From: Flavobacterium restrictum
GTDB taxonomy: Bacteria > Bacteroidota > Bacteroidia > Flavobacteriales > Flavobacteriaceae
Reading direction: 5' to 3'
NCBI RefSeq assembly: GCF_007097245.1
Contig: NZ_VJZT01000007.1
Span: forward strand, 62,001-126,000
Length of the DNA stretch: 64,000 nt
Of the stretch, positions 45,165-53,867 are shown piece by piece (the first letter of the stretch is position 1; each line of letters starts with the position of its first letter). The position numbers were made by a program, and so were the translations under genes. The notes under the pieces are model-generated. The model was given only the letters and a program-made list of their open reading frames with translations. It was not told where the DNA came from and searched no databases.

Positions 45165-47696
45165 ATGCAAAAAATTCAAGGTTACTTTTTTTTAATTCTT
45201 TTTTGTAGCTTACAAATAGTATGTGCACAACAACCACAAAAACCCGATGCAGTTGCTATTTATGACCAAATTCAAAAACTCAACTTTTTGGGTTCCGTGC
45301 TCTACATAGCAGCGCATCCTGATGATGAAAACACACGCTTAATATCCTATTTATCCAACCATACCAAAGCGCGCACGGGTTATTTGTCCTTAACTCGTGG
45401 CGACGGCGGTCAAAACTTAATTGGTGCCGAATTGCGAGAATTACTGGGAGTGATTCGCACGCAAGAACTCATTGAAGCTCGGAAAATTGATGGCGGAGAA
45501 CAATTTTTTTCTCGTGCCAATGATTTTGGATATTCAAAAAATCCCGACGAAACACTGCAAATTTGGGATAAAGAAAAAGTGCTTTCTGATGTGGTTTGGG
45601 CCATCCGAAAATTCCAACCCGATGTCATTATCAATCGGTTTGACCACCGTTCGCCAGGCACAACACATGGACATCATACCGCATCGGCGCTGTTGAGTGT
45701 GGCCAGTTTTACAATGGCCAATGACCCCACTATTTTCCCAGAACAATTGCAATGGGTTCAACCGTGGCAAGCCAAACGACAATTTTTTAATACTTCTTGG
45801 TGGTTTTATGGCAGTCAAGCTAAATTTGATGCGGCTGATAAAACCAATTTGTTGGCCATTCAAAACGGAGTTTACTTTCCCTCTATTGGCAAATCAAACC
45901 AAGAAATTGCAGCTTTGAGTCGCAGTCGTCATCAATCACAAGGTTTTGGTAGCACGGGTGTTCGTGGCGAAGATGTTGAATATTTAGACCTCATAAATGG
46001 AGATTTAGTCAAGGATAAAACCTCAATTTTTGAAGGAATTGACACCACTTGGAATCGTGTAGCAGGCGGTAAACCCATTGGCGAATTACTATCCAAAATC
46101 ACCTCTCAATATGATTTCAAAAATCCTGCAGCCAGTATTCCAAATTTGATAAAAGCCTACAACAAGATGCAAGCTTTAGGCACAAATCATTGGACAATTT
46201 TAAAATCCGAAGCCATAAAAAACATCATTGCTGCCTGTGCTGGTTTGTATCTAGAAGCCGTGGCTCAAAACCAAGAAGCCACTCCCGGCAGTACCATAAA
46301 AATCAAAATCGAAGCTATAAATAGGAGCGATGTTCCGATGCAATTGGTACGTTTAACGGCACTTCCTAATCGTCAAATTGTACCACAAAACCTAATGTTG
46401 AAAAATAATAGTGCCCCAAAAATCGGTTTTGATATGCTATTGCCAACAACCATAAACTACACACAACCCTATTGGCTTGCCGAAAAAGGAACTGTAGGAA
46501 TGTATATCGTAAAGGATCAAAAAAATAGAGGGATTCCAGATATTATAAGGGAAGCAAAAGTGATTTTTACGGTTTTGATAAATGGAACCGAACTTGATTT
46601 TGAACAAAATGTGGTCTACAAATACAATGATGGCGTAAAAGGCGAAGTCTACAATTACTTGGATATTGTTCCCGAGGTGACCACTGCAATTCAGGACAAA
46701 GTATTTTTATTTAAAGAGGAAAAAACCAAAACTATTCCCGTAAAAGTAATTGCTGGGAAAGACGCAATTACAGGAAGGGTACAACTCGAATTACCTGAAA
46801 ATTGGATTGTTTCACCCCAGTCATTTCCATTTACTTTAGAAAAAAAAGGAAGCGAACAGCTGTTCTATTTTGATGTCACCCCACCAAAGGAAGCCTCCGA
46901 AGCAACTGCCAAAAGTAGCGTCACAATCGATTATAAACAATTCGATAAAGAAAAAATAAGTATCGATTACAATCACATTACCAAGCAGCAGGTTTTGAAA
47001 TCAGCAGAAGCAAAATGTATCAAAATTGATTTAAAAACCAATTCCGAAAAAATAGGTTATATTATGGGAGCTGGCGATGAAGTTCCCAAAAGCTTAATCC
47101 AAATGGGCTATAGCGTTACACTCCTCAAACCCGAGGATATCACGCCCGAAAAATTAGCCGTTTTTGATGTCATTATAACTGGAATTAGAGCCTACAACAC
47201 CATGGAATTCCTTGCCAAAAAACAAACTATTCTTTTTGATTTTGTCAAAGAAGGCAAAACCATGATTGTACAATACAATAATCCAGACGAATTGATTACC
47301 CAAAACATAGCACCATACCCGATGAAAATTTCAAAAGATCGCGTTACCGAGGAAAATACTCCAGTTCGATTTTTGGCCCCCAATCATCCCGTTCTCAATA
47401 TTCCCAATACCATTACGGAAAAGGATTTTACAGGCTGGAAACAAGAGCAAGGATTGTATTACCCCAATGAATTTGACAAAGCTTTTACTCCAATTTTAAC
47501 TGCAAATGACAAAGGCGAAACACCCAAAAATGGGGCTTTATTAGTGGCTCCATACGGAAAAGGATTTTATGTGTATACAGGTTTAAGCTTTTTTAGAGAA
47601 TTACCAGAAGGTGTTTCGGGGGCTTTTAGATTGCTATCCAATATGATTTCCTTAAAAAATGCTACGCAAGAAACCGTCCAAAAAACCACTCACTAA
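45165..47696 (+). CDS. exported PIG-L family deacetylase, large
   Basis: The gene encodes 843 residues with a signal peptide (MQKIQGYFFLILFCSLQIVCAQ). The PIG-L/LmbE domain covers about residues 40-260: the zinc motif AAHPDDEN at about 50-57, GDGGQN, LGVIRTQELIEAR, DVIINRFDHRSPGTTHGHHTAS. A beta-sandwich middle region follows (about 370-630). The C-terminal third resembles a class I amidotransferase-like fold: GYIMGAGDEVPKSLIQMGYSV, ITGIRAYNT and APYGKGFYVYTGLSFFRELPEG. PIG-L enzymes remove acetyl groups from N-acetylglucosaminyl substrates; this one would act in the periplasm. The two genes behind it encode a tiny membrane protein and a symporter. Confidence 0.88.
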   Translation: MQKIQGYFFLILFCSLQIVCAQQPQKPDAVAIYDQIQKLNFLGSVLYIAAHPDDENTRLISYLSNHTKARTGYLSLTRGDGGQNLIGAELRELLGVIRTQELIEARKIDGGEQFFSRANDFGYSKNPDETLQIWDKEKVLSDVVWAIRKFQPDVIINRFDHRSPGTTHGHHTASALLSVASFTMANDPTIFPEQLQWVQPWQAKRQFFNTSWWFYGSQAKFDAADKTNLLAIQNGVYFPSIGKSNQEIAALSRSRHQSQGFGSTGVRGEDVEYLDLINGDLVKDKTSIFEGIDTTWNRVAGGKPIGELLSKITSQYDFKNPAASIPNLIKAYNKMQALGTNHWTILKSEAIKNIIAACAGLYLEAVAQNQEATPGSTIKIKIEAINRSDVPMQLVRLTALPNRQIVPQNLMLKNNSAPKIGFDMLLPTTINYTQPYWLAEKGTVGMYIVKDQKNRGIPDIIREAKVIFTVLINGTELDFEQNVVYKYNDGVKGEVYNYLDIVPEVTTAIQDKVFLFKEEKTKTIPVKVIAGKDAITGRVQLELPENWIVSPQSFPFTLEKKGSEQLFYFDVTPPKEASEATAKSSVTIDYKQFDKEKISIDYNHITKQQVLKSAEAKCIKIDLKTNSEKIGYIMGAGDEVPKSLIQMGYSVTLLKPEDITPEKLAVFDVIITGIRAYNTMEFLAKKQTILFDFVKEGKTMIVQYNNPDELITQNIAPYPMKISKDRVTEENTPVRFLAPNHPVLNIPNTITEKDFTGWKQEQGLYYPNEFDKAFTPILTANDKGETPKNGALLVAPYGKGFYVYTGLSFFRELPEGVSGAFRLLSNMISLKNATQETVQKTTH

Positions 47697-47707
47697 CCTA
47701 TCCTAAA

Positions 47708-47815
47708 ATGGAAAATAAAAAAACAAAAACTTGGAAAAAAGAGTACAGTTGGGTACTGGCAATGAATGTTATTTATATCCTTATTTTTTTTCTAATCATG
47801 AAATTATACTCGTAA
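47708..47815 (+). CDS. 35-residue membrane protein preceding the symporter
   Basis: This is a complete ATG-to-TAA frame of 35 codons, too short for usual gene calling. It starts 11 bases after the PIG-L stop and ends three bases before the symporter ATG. The product has a Lys-rich N-terminus with two Trp (KTKTWKKEYSW) and one membrane helix (VLAMNVIYILIFFLIMKLY). Positive-inside charge suggests an N-in, C-out topology. The tight spacing, start codon and helix pattern argue for a real gene. A small stabilising or regulatory partner of the symporter is the most natural inference. Confidence 0.72.
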   Translation: MENKKTKTWKKEYSWVLAMNVIYILIFFLIMKLYS

Positions 47816-47818
47816 ACT

Positions 47819-49546
47819 ATGCAATTATTTGATTGGATTATCTTGATCGTAACCTTATTATTCATTGTGATTTATGGGGCTTGGAAAACCAAAGGCAGCA
47901 AAAACGTAGAAGACTTTATTCTCGGCAGCAACGAGACGCCCTGGTATACCGTGGGTTTGTCAGTCATGGCGACGCAAGCAAGTGCCATCACCTTCCTGTC
48001 TACACCCGGACAGGCGTACCACGACGGAATGGGTTTTGTGCAATTCTATTTTGGTTTGCCCATTGCTATGATACTTATTTGTGTCACTTTTATTCCCATT
48101 TACCATAAATATAAAGTGTTTACGGCTTATGAATATCTCGAAAAACGCTTCGATTTAAAAACACGTTCGCTGGCAGCTATCCTTTTTTTGGTACAACGAG
48201 GTTTAGGAACGGGACTTACCATTTATGCGCCAGCCATTATTTTATCGGCGTTGTTGGGATGGAACCTTACGTATATGAATATTATAATTGGGATTTTAGT
48301 TATCATTTACACATTTTCGGGAGGGACAAAAGCAGTAAATGTGACTCAAAAACAACAAATGTTTGTCATTATGCTGGGGATGTTTATTACTTTTTTCTTG
48401 ATTTTGCATTACCTTCCTAACGACATGACTTTTACAAATGCGATGCATATTGCTGGGGCAAATGACAAAATGAACATTGTAAATTTCTCTTTCGACCCCG
48501 AAGAAAAATACACTTTTTGGAGTGGTATTACGGGTGGTTTTTTTCTGGCATTGGCGTATTTTGGTACCGATCAATCGCAAGTAGGACGCTATTTATCAGG
48601 GAAATCAGTTCGTGAAAGCCAAATGGGTCTTATCATGAACGGACTTTTGAAAGTGCCCATGCAATTTTTTATTCTGCTTACTGGTGTGATGGTTTTTGTT
48701 TTTTTTCAGTTCAATCCTGTTCCACTGAACTTTAATCCAAACAATAAAATTATCATCGAAAAATCGATTTACAAGGACGAATACCATGTTTTAGAAAAAA
48801 AACTGGATGCCCTTTCCGAGGATAAAAAAGTAATCAACCTTTTGTACATTGATCAATTGAATCAGGATTATGACAACCCAACCTTGCGAAAAGAATTGGT
48901 GGCCTTATCCAATAAGGAAAAAGATTTGCGTGACCGTGCCAAAGAAATCATCTCAAAAGCAGACAGCAATAGCGAGACCAACGACAAAGATTATGTGTTT
49001 TTCCATTTTATTTTGAATTATTTGCCCAAAGGACTCATTGGTTTATTATTGGCCGTAATTATCTCGGCAGCGATGTCATCTACAGCATCGGGATTGAATG
49101 CATTGGCATCTACAACTGCAATCGATATTTACAAACGCAACCTAAAAGAAGAAAAATCCGAAAAACATTACCTCAATGCTACCAAATTTTTTACCCTTTT
49201 ATGGGGGATTATCGCTATCCTTTTTGCGTGTATTGGCACTCTGTTTGAAAATTTAATCCAGCTAGTAAATATCATCGGATCCGTGTTTTATGGTACGGTA
49301 TTAGGCATTTTCTTGGTGGGATTTTATATCAAATTTGTTCATGCCAAAGCTATTTTTTATAGTGCTATTATCAGTCAAATTACTATTTTTATCATATACT
49401 ATTACGCCATTTATATCTATCCAAGTGGCGAAGAAAAATTAGGTTATTTGTGGCTTAATTTTATTGGAGCGGTCTTGACTATAATGATAGCCTCGGTGTT
49501 GCAAGCGACTATTTGTAGAACCTCAAAAAGTAGTACTGCTTCTTAA
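47819..49546 (+). CDS. sodium:solute symporter (SSS family)
   Basis: The 575-residue protein has about 13-14 membrane helices in the LeuT-type fold of SSS. Recognisable parts are DWIILIVTLLFIVIYGAWKTKG, the early FLSTPGQAY motif, TFSGGTKAVNVTQKQQ, and AAMSSTASGLNALASTTAIDIYKR, which carries the conserved Ser/Thr sodium site. A charged helical stretch of about 85 residues (about 310-395) interrupts the helices before the sodium-site helix. The substrate is unknown; linkage to an exported PIG-L deacetylase suggests a sugar or amino-sugar product. A strong terminator follows. Confidence 0.9.
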   Translation: MQLFDWIILIVTLLFIVIYGAWKTKGSKNVEDFILGSNETPWYTVGLSVMATQASAITFLSTPGQAYHDGMGFVQFYFGLPIAMILICVTFIPIYHKYKVFTAYEYLEKRFDLKTRSLAAILFLVQRGLGTGLTIYAPAIILSALLGWNLTYMNIIIGILVIIYTFSGGTKAVNVTQKQQMFVIMLGMFITFFLILHYLPNDMTFTNAMHIAGANDKMNIVNFSFDPEEKYTFWSGITGGFFLALAYFGTDQSQVGRYLSGKSVRESQMGLIMNGLLKVPMQFFILLTGVMVFVFFQFNPVPLNFNPNNKIIIEKSIYKDEYHVLEKKLDALSEDKKVINLLYIDQLNQDYDNPTLRKELVALSNKEKDLRDRAKEIISKADSNSETNDKDYVFFHFILNYLPKGLIGLLLAVIISAAMSSTASGLNALASTTAIDIYKRNLKEEKSEKHYLNATKFFTLLWGIIAILFACIGTLFENLIQLVNIIGSVFYGTVLGIFLVGFYIKFVHAKAIFYSAIISQITIFIIYYYAIYIYPSGEEKLGYLWLNFIGAVLTIMIASVLQATICRTSKSSTAS

Positions 49547-49563
49547 TTAAGCGTCTTAAGTTC

Positions 49564-49600
49564 AAAAAAAAATCCTGAAATACTATTTCAGGATTTTTTT
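49564..49600. terminator. bidirectional terminator between the symporter and rny
   Basis: The stem aaaaaaaaatcctgaaa / tttcaggattttttt has a 5-base loop, located between the convergent genes ending at 49546 and 49620. Confidence 0.9.
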
Positions 49601-49619
49601 ATAAATAGGTGAGAGGTGT

Positions 49620-51185
49620 TTATTTAGCAATATTCACCGCTCTAGTTTCTCTAATTACGGTTACTTTTACTTGACCAGGATAGGTCATTTCAGTTTGTAT
49701 TTTTTGAGAGATTTCAAAGGAAAGCGTTGCCGCATTATCATCCGAAACTTTTTCGCTTTCTACAATAACACGAAGTTCTCTACCGGCTTGAATTGCATAC
49801 GCATTTTTTACACCGTTAAATCCGTAAGCTACTTCCTCAAGGTCTTTTAATCGCTGGATGTAAGAGTCTAAAACTTGACGTCTTGCACCAGGTCTTGCGC
49901 CTGATATAGCATCACAAACTTGTACAATTGGAGATAGTAAAGATTTCATTTCTATCTCGTCGTGGTGCGCTCCAATAGCGTTACACACTTCTTCTTTTTC
50001 GCCATATTTTTCAGCCCATTGCATTCCTAATAAGGCGTGAGGCAAATCGCTTTCGGCATCTGGAACTTTACCTATATCGTGAAGTAATCCAGCTCTTTTG
50101 GCTAGTTTCACGTTCAATCCTAGTTCAGCTGCCATGATACCGCAAAGTTTAGAAACTTCGCGCGAGTGTTGCAATAAATTTTGTCCGTAGGAAGAACGGT
50201 ATTTCATGCGTCCTACTACTTTTATCAATTCAGGATGCAAACCATGAATACCTAAATCAATTACGGTACGTTTTCCTACTTCAATGATTTCGTCATCAAT
50301 TTGTTTGGCTGTTTTAGCAACTACTTCCTCGATTCTAGCGGGGTGAATACGTCCATCAGTTACTAATTTATGCAATGCTAAACGAGCAATTTCTCTACGA
50401 ACGGGATCAAAACAAGAAAGGATAATAGCTTCTGGTGTGTCGTCAACAATGATTTCTACGCCCGTAGCAGCTTCTAGCGCTCTAATATTTCGACCTTCAC
50501 GACCTATAATTCTTCCTTTTACATCATCAGACTCGATATTGAAAACAGAAACGCAGTTTTCTACCGCTTCTTCTGTTCCAACTCTTTGAATGGTGTTGAT
50601 AATTATCTTTTTGGCTTCTTGTTGTGCCGTTAATTTAGCTTCTTCAATTGTGTCTTGAATGTGTGCCATAGCTTTGGTTTTGGCTTCGGCTTTCAAGCCT
50701 TCTACCAATTGATCTTTGGCTTCTTCTGCGGATAAACCTGAAATTACTTCCAATTGTTGCAACTGACTTTTATGAAGTTTATCTACTTCAACTTGTCGTT
50801 TGTCTAGCGTGTCGATTTTGGTGTTGTATTCTAACGTTTTGGCTTCAAAATCATCATTTACTTTCTTGGCTTTGGATAATTCATTAGAAATTTGAGATTC
50901 TTTGTCACGAACTCTTTTTTCAATTTCGGCTACTTTTTTGTCACGACCCAAAATTACTTGTTCGTGTTCTGATTTTAATTCGATAAACTTTTCTTTTGCT
51001 TGAAGAATTTTATCTTTTTTAATGTTTTCGCCTTCAAGATTGGCATCTTTTAAGATAGAAGCAGCTTCTTTTTTAGCATTTTTAATCAAATTCGAAATAT
51101 TGCTTTTTTCTATAATTTTTGCGATACCAAAACCGCCTGCAATACCAATGATTCCTGAAATAAAGATCGTTATAATGTTGTCCAT
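49620..51185 (-). CDS. rny: ribonuclease Y
   Basis: This 521-residue endoribonuclease initiates mRNA decay. It has one N-terminal membrane helix ([19 protein letters not shown]), a long coiled coil (about 25-200), a KH RNA-binding domain (about 205-275, with [21 protein letters not shown]) and an HD phosphohydrolase domain with the metal motif LLHDIGK near residue 367 plus NAIGAHHDE. Length and order match RNase Y. Upstream on the same strand lie the structured RNA and zapA. Confidence 0.95.
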   Translation of the reverse strand: MDNIITIFISGIIGIAGGFGIAKIIEKSNISNLIKNAKKEAASILKDANLEGENIKKDKILQAKEKFIELKSEHEQVILGRDKKVAEIEKRVRDKESQISNELSKAKKVNDDFEAKTLEYNTKIDTLDKRQVEVDKLHKSQLQQLEVISGLSAEEAKDQLVEGLKAEAKTKAMAHIQDTIEEAKLTAQQEAKKIIINTIQRVGTEEAVENCVSVFNIESDDVKGRIIGREGRNIRALEAATGVEIIVDDTPEAIILSCFDPVRREIARLALHKLVTDGRIHPARIEEVVAKTAKQIDDEIIEVGKRTVIDLGIHGLHPELIKVVGRMKYRSSYGQNLLQHSREVSKLCGIMAAELGLNVKLAKRAGLLHDIGKVPDAESDLPHALLGMQWAEKYGEKEEVCNAIGAHHDEIEMKSLLSPIVQVCDAISGARPGARRQVLDSYIQRLKDLEEVAYGFNGVKNAYAIQAGRELRVIVESEKVSDDNAATLSFEISQKIQTEMTYPGQVKVTVIRETRAVNIAK

Positions 51186-51212
51186 GTTTGTTAAAATTTA
51201 TATATAAAAAAA

Positions 51213-51366
51213 CCTACATTAGTGGGATTGTATAAACTCGGAATGACAAGTTTTGAGCTAACTCACTGTTCAAGTTTCCTAGCCGAGGCTTGGCATGCTT
51301 TAGTAGTGATGATTCGCTCATTCTAAAATGTTAGTGTTGAGTTTACCAAATAAGAACTAATGTAGG
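51213..51366 (-). ncRNA. ssrS: rod-shaped structured RNA, probable 6S RNA (6S-Flavo type)
   Basis: The 207-base gap between rny and zapA is bounded by a perfect 11-bp closing stem (cctacattagt / actaatgtagg). Nested inside on the minus strand are pairs taaactc/gagttta, gaatga/tcatt(c), tcact/agtga and an apical ccaagcc/ggctagg hairpin, with a large one-sided bulge of about 15 bases. That extended rod with a central bulge is the shape of 6S RNA, and ssrS lies next to zapA in other bacteria. It is more GC-balanced than its neighbours. Strand is inferred from the flanking genes. Family assignment needs a covariance search. Confidence 0.62.
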
Positions 51367-51392
51367 CAGTATCTTAATCTATTGTAAGAACG

Positions 51393-51686
51393 TTAATTAT
51401 CGAGATATTGATCTAAAAGCGCGTTTAATTTATTTATTCTCGCTATCGTTTCTTTGCCATCTATGGCATTATCAATTTGTTTTTGTTCGGATTGTGAGGC
51501 AAATTGCAAGGCACACATGGCCAATACATCTTGTTTATCACGAACGGCATAATTTTCTTCAAACTGCTTAATCATCACATCAATTTTTTTAGAAGCACTT
51601 CGCAATCCTTCTTCTTGCGACAATTCTACCGTTAACGGATAGACTCTGTCAGCTATTGATATTTTTATTTTAAGCTTTTCGTCCAT
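51393..51686 (-). CDS. zapA: cell division protein ZapA
   Basis: This 97-residue protein has the N-terminal ZapA globular domain (KIKISIADRVYPLTVELSQEEGLRSASKKIDVMIKQF) followed by an amphipathic helix for tetramer formation (QDVLAMCALQFASQSEQ...). ZapA cross-links FtsZ filaments. It lies eight bases after a coiled-coil gene, and the structured RNA begins 26 bases downstream of its stop. Confidence 0.9.
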   Translation of the reverse strand: MDEKLKIKISIADRVYPLTVELSQEEGLRSASKKIDVMIKQFEENYAVRDKQDVLAMCALQFASQSEQKQIDNAIDGKETIARINKLNALLDQYLDN

Positions 51687-51694
51687 ATCTTTTA

Positions 51695-51985
51695 TTAATC
51701 TGATAGTTGTGCTATACAGTAATCAATTTCACGAATTAATGAATTTATTTTAAGCTTTGTATCTCTTTTATTATCGTCACTGCCCAGCAAAGTATTGGCA
51801 ATTTTAAGTGTTTCATACTGTGCTTTTACAGCTTCAATCTCTTGGGATTGTTTTTGTATGATTTGTGCGGCTGTACTTAATTCTGTTCTTAATTCAAGGT
51901 TGTTTTTTTCTAAATTTTTGATTTTAGAAAAAAGTTTTTCAACCTTATTTTCAAGAGTATCAATTATTTCCGCAATTACACTCAT
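51695..51985 (-). CDS. small coiled-coil protein, ZapB-like in position
   Basis: This 96-residue protein is almost entirely coiled coil (IIDTLENKVEKLFSKIKNLEKNNLELRTELSTAAQIIQKQSQEIEAV...) with a short C-terminal helix. The length, heptads and position immediately before zapA resemble ZapB-type division proteins, but heptad similarity alone does not prove homology. It is the first gene of the zapA-RNA-rny unit and has the best promoter in this part of the window. Confidence 0.8.
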   Translation of the reverse strand: MSVIAEIIDTLENKVEKLFSKIKNLEKNNLELRTELSTAAQIIQKQSQEIEAVKAQYETLKIANTLLGSDDNKRDTKLKINSLIREIDYCIAQLSD

Positions 51986-52014
51986 TATTAGTCCAATTCA
52001 TTACTTAATCTTAC

Positions 52015-52044
52015 AAAGTTAGTATTCCTTTTTAGTATTCCAAT
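52015..52044 (-). promoter_or_regulatory. promoter of the coiled-coil/zapA/RNA unit
   Basis: On the minus strand a TTG (52042-52044) and TAACTTTG (52015-52022) are separated by 19 bases, an exact match to TTG-N17-23-TAnnTTTG. The start codon is 30 bases further. Confidence 0.62.
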
Positions 52045-52164
52045 ATTTTATTTGCTTTTTTATGCTAAAAAAAATAAATAACTGGGAGTCAGTCTTTTGA
52101 ATTTTGAATTTTATTATTGTATTTATTTCTGATACTTTTATTTATCTTAGCCAAAACGATTCGG

Positions 52165-53865
52165 ATGAAATTTTTACTAACGCTACTAGTATTTTGCAAT
52201 TTTTGTATTGCCCAAACCCAATATCCCAAGGATTATTTTGGTTCACCGCTAGACATACCCTTGCAATTGTCAGGAAATTTTGGAGAATTACGACCCAATC
52301 ATTTTCATGCTGGTTTTGATTTTAAAACTGCACAAAAAGAAGGCTTAAACGTTTATGCGGTGGCTGATGGTTATGTTTCTAGAATTAAAATATCGACTTT
52401 TGGCAACGGAAAAGCCATTTATATTACCCACCCAAACGGGTTTACCTCGGTCTATGGGCATTTGCAAAGAGCAGCTGGAGCGATTGAAGGGTACATCCAA
52501 AAAACACATTATGCCGATCAATCTTTTGAGATTGAAATGTATTTGAAACCAAATGAATTGCTGGTTAAAAAAGGTGACGTGATTGCTTTTTCTGGAAATA
52601 CAGGTTCGTCAGAAGGGCCACATTTGCATTTTGAAATTCGGGATACGCCATCCGAGAAAATTATAAATCCACTTTTTTTTGGTTTTGATAAAACTATTGT
52701 GGATTCCAAAAAACCAATTGTTTCCGCAGTTTACGTGTATCCATTGGACGACAAAACAATGGTAAATCAATCCATGCGACAACTACCACTTACTATTTCC
52801 TTGCAAAAAGACGGAACCTACTTGGCAGATAAGGTTCGGGCAAATGGTAAAATTGGTTTCGGAATTATTGCTAATGATTATGATGATGTTTCGTTTAATA
52901 AAAATGGGATTTACAAAGTACAGACTTTTTATAACGGTTTGCCCAATTTTGGATATGAATTCAATATGTATTCATTTGATGAAATGCGGTATGTAAATGC
53001 ACTCATTGATTATCCTTTTTATAAAAAAACGCAACAACGAATCCAGAAATTGTATTGGAAAACGCCCTTTGGATTGAGTATCATCAAAGCGGATCAAAAC
53101 AACGGAATTATTACGGTGTTGCCTAACTTGACGAGTGTTTATAGAATAGAAGTTTCGGATTATTTTGGCAATACAACTGTGATTGCTATTCCTATTGAAT
53201 ATGATTTATTGCCAACGATTATTGAAAAAGAGACTGTCGTTTCTGATTATTTTGTCAAAGCAAGCAAAGACAATATGTTTGCCAAAGGGGATTGGTCTGT
53301 GTTTTTTCCCGCAGGAACTTTTTATGACGATTTTGATCTTAATTTTGATGTAAAAAACAATCAGTTGCTGCTTCATGACGATACCGTTCCTGCACATACT
53401 AATTTTACAATTACCGTTACCGACACGATTTATACTGCTGCACAACGAGCGAAAGGTTTTATAGGAAGGGCGGAAGGCAAAAATATAAACTATAATCCAA
53501 CCTATTTGAAAGATAATGTTTGGACTACAAAAGTAAAAACATTAGCAAAATATGCGCTTGTTCTGGATACAATTGCACCAAAAATCACCATCAAAAAACC
53601 TATTGAAGGGAAATGGATTACGGAGCAAAAGACACTTGAGCTGACCATTACCGATGATTTGTCAGGAATAAAATCCTATAACGGCTACCTAAACGGAAAT
53701 TGGATTTTAATGGAGTATGATAATAAAACTAAAAAAATAACGTATTACTTTAACGATGGAAAAGTTTCTGAAGGTGGCAACGATTTAAAAGTGGTTGTGG
53801 TCGATAACGTAGGAAATTCAACTATCTTTGAAACTCATTTTTTTAGAAGTCAAATACTTAAATAA
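52165..53865 (+). CDS. exported M23 family metallopeptidase
   Basis: The 566-residue protein starts at the ATG of MKFLLTLLVFCNFCIAQ, a signal peptide; an ATG at 52117 in frame is less suitable. The LytM/M23 domain (about 30-175) has zinc ligands H48-x-x-x-D52 (HAGFD) and H-L-H (residues 153-155, HLHFEI), all intact, so it should cut peptidoglycan cross-links or other Gly-rich peptides. The large C-terminal region contains beta-sandwich-like segments ending in an Ig-like ITIKKPIEGKWITEQKTLELTITDDLSGI. The TonB receptor gene follows after two bases. Confidence 0.9.
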   Translation: MKFLLTLLVFCNFCIAQTQYPKDYFGSPLDIPLQLSGNFGELRPNHFHAGFDFKTAQKEGLNVYAVADGYVSRIKISTFGNGKAIYITHPNGFTSVYGHLQRAAGAIEGYIQKTHYADQSFEIEMYLKPNELLVKKGDVIAFSGNTGSSEGPHLHFEIRDTPSEKIINPLFFGFDKTIVDSKKPIVSAVYVYPLDDKTMVNQSMRQLPLTISLQKDGTYLADKVRANGKIGFGIIANDYDDVSFNKNGIYKVQTFYNGLPNFGYEFNMYSFDEMRYVNALIDYPFYKKTQQRIQKLYWKTPFGLSIIKADQNNGIITVLPNLTSVYRIEVSDYFGNTTVIAIPIEYDLLPTIIEKETVVSDYFVKASKDNMFAKGDWSVFFPAGTFYDDFDLNFDVKNNQLLLHDDTVPAHTNFTITVTDTIYTAAQRAKGFIGRAEGKNINYNPTYLKDNVWTTKVKTLAKYALVLDTIAPKITIKKPIEGKWITEQKTLELTITDDLSGIKSYNGYLNGNWILMEYDNKTKKITYYFNDGKVSEGGNDLKVVVVDNVGNSTIFETHFFRSQILK

Positions 53866-53867
53866 TA

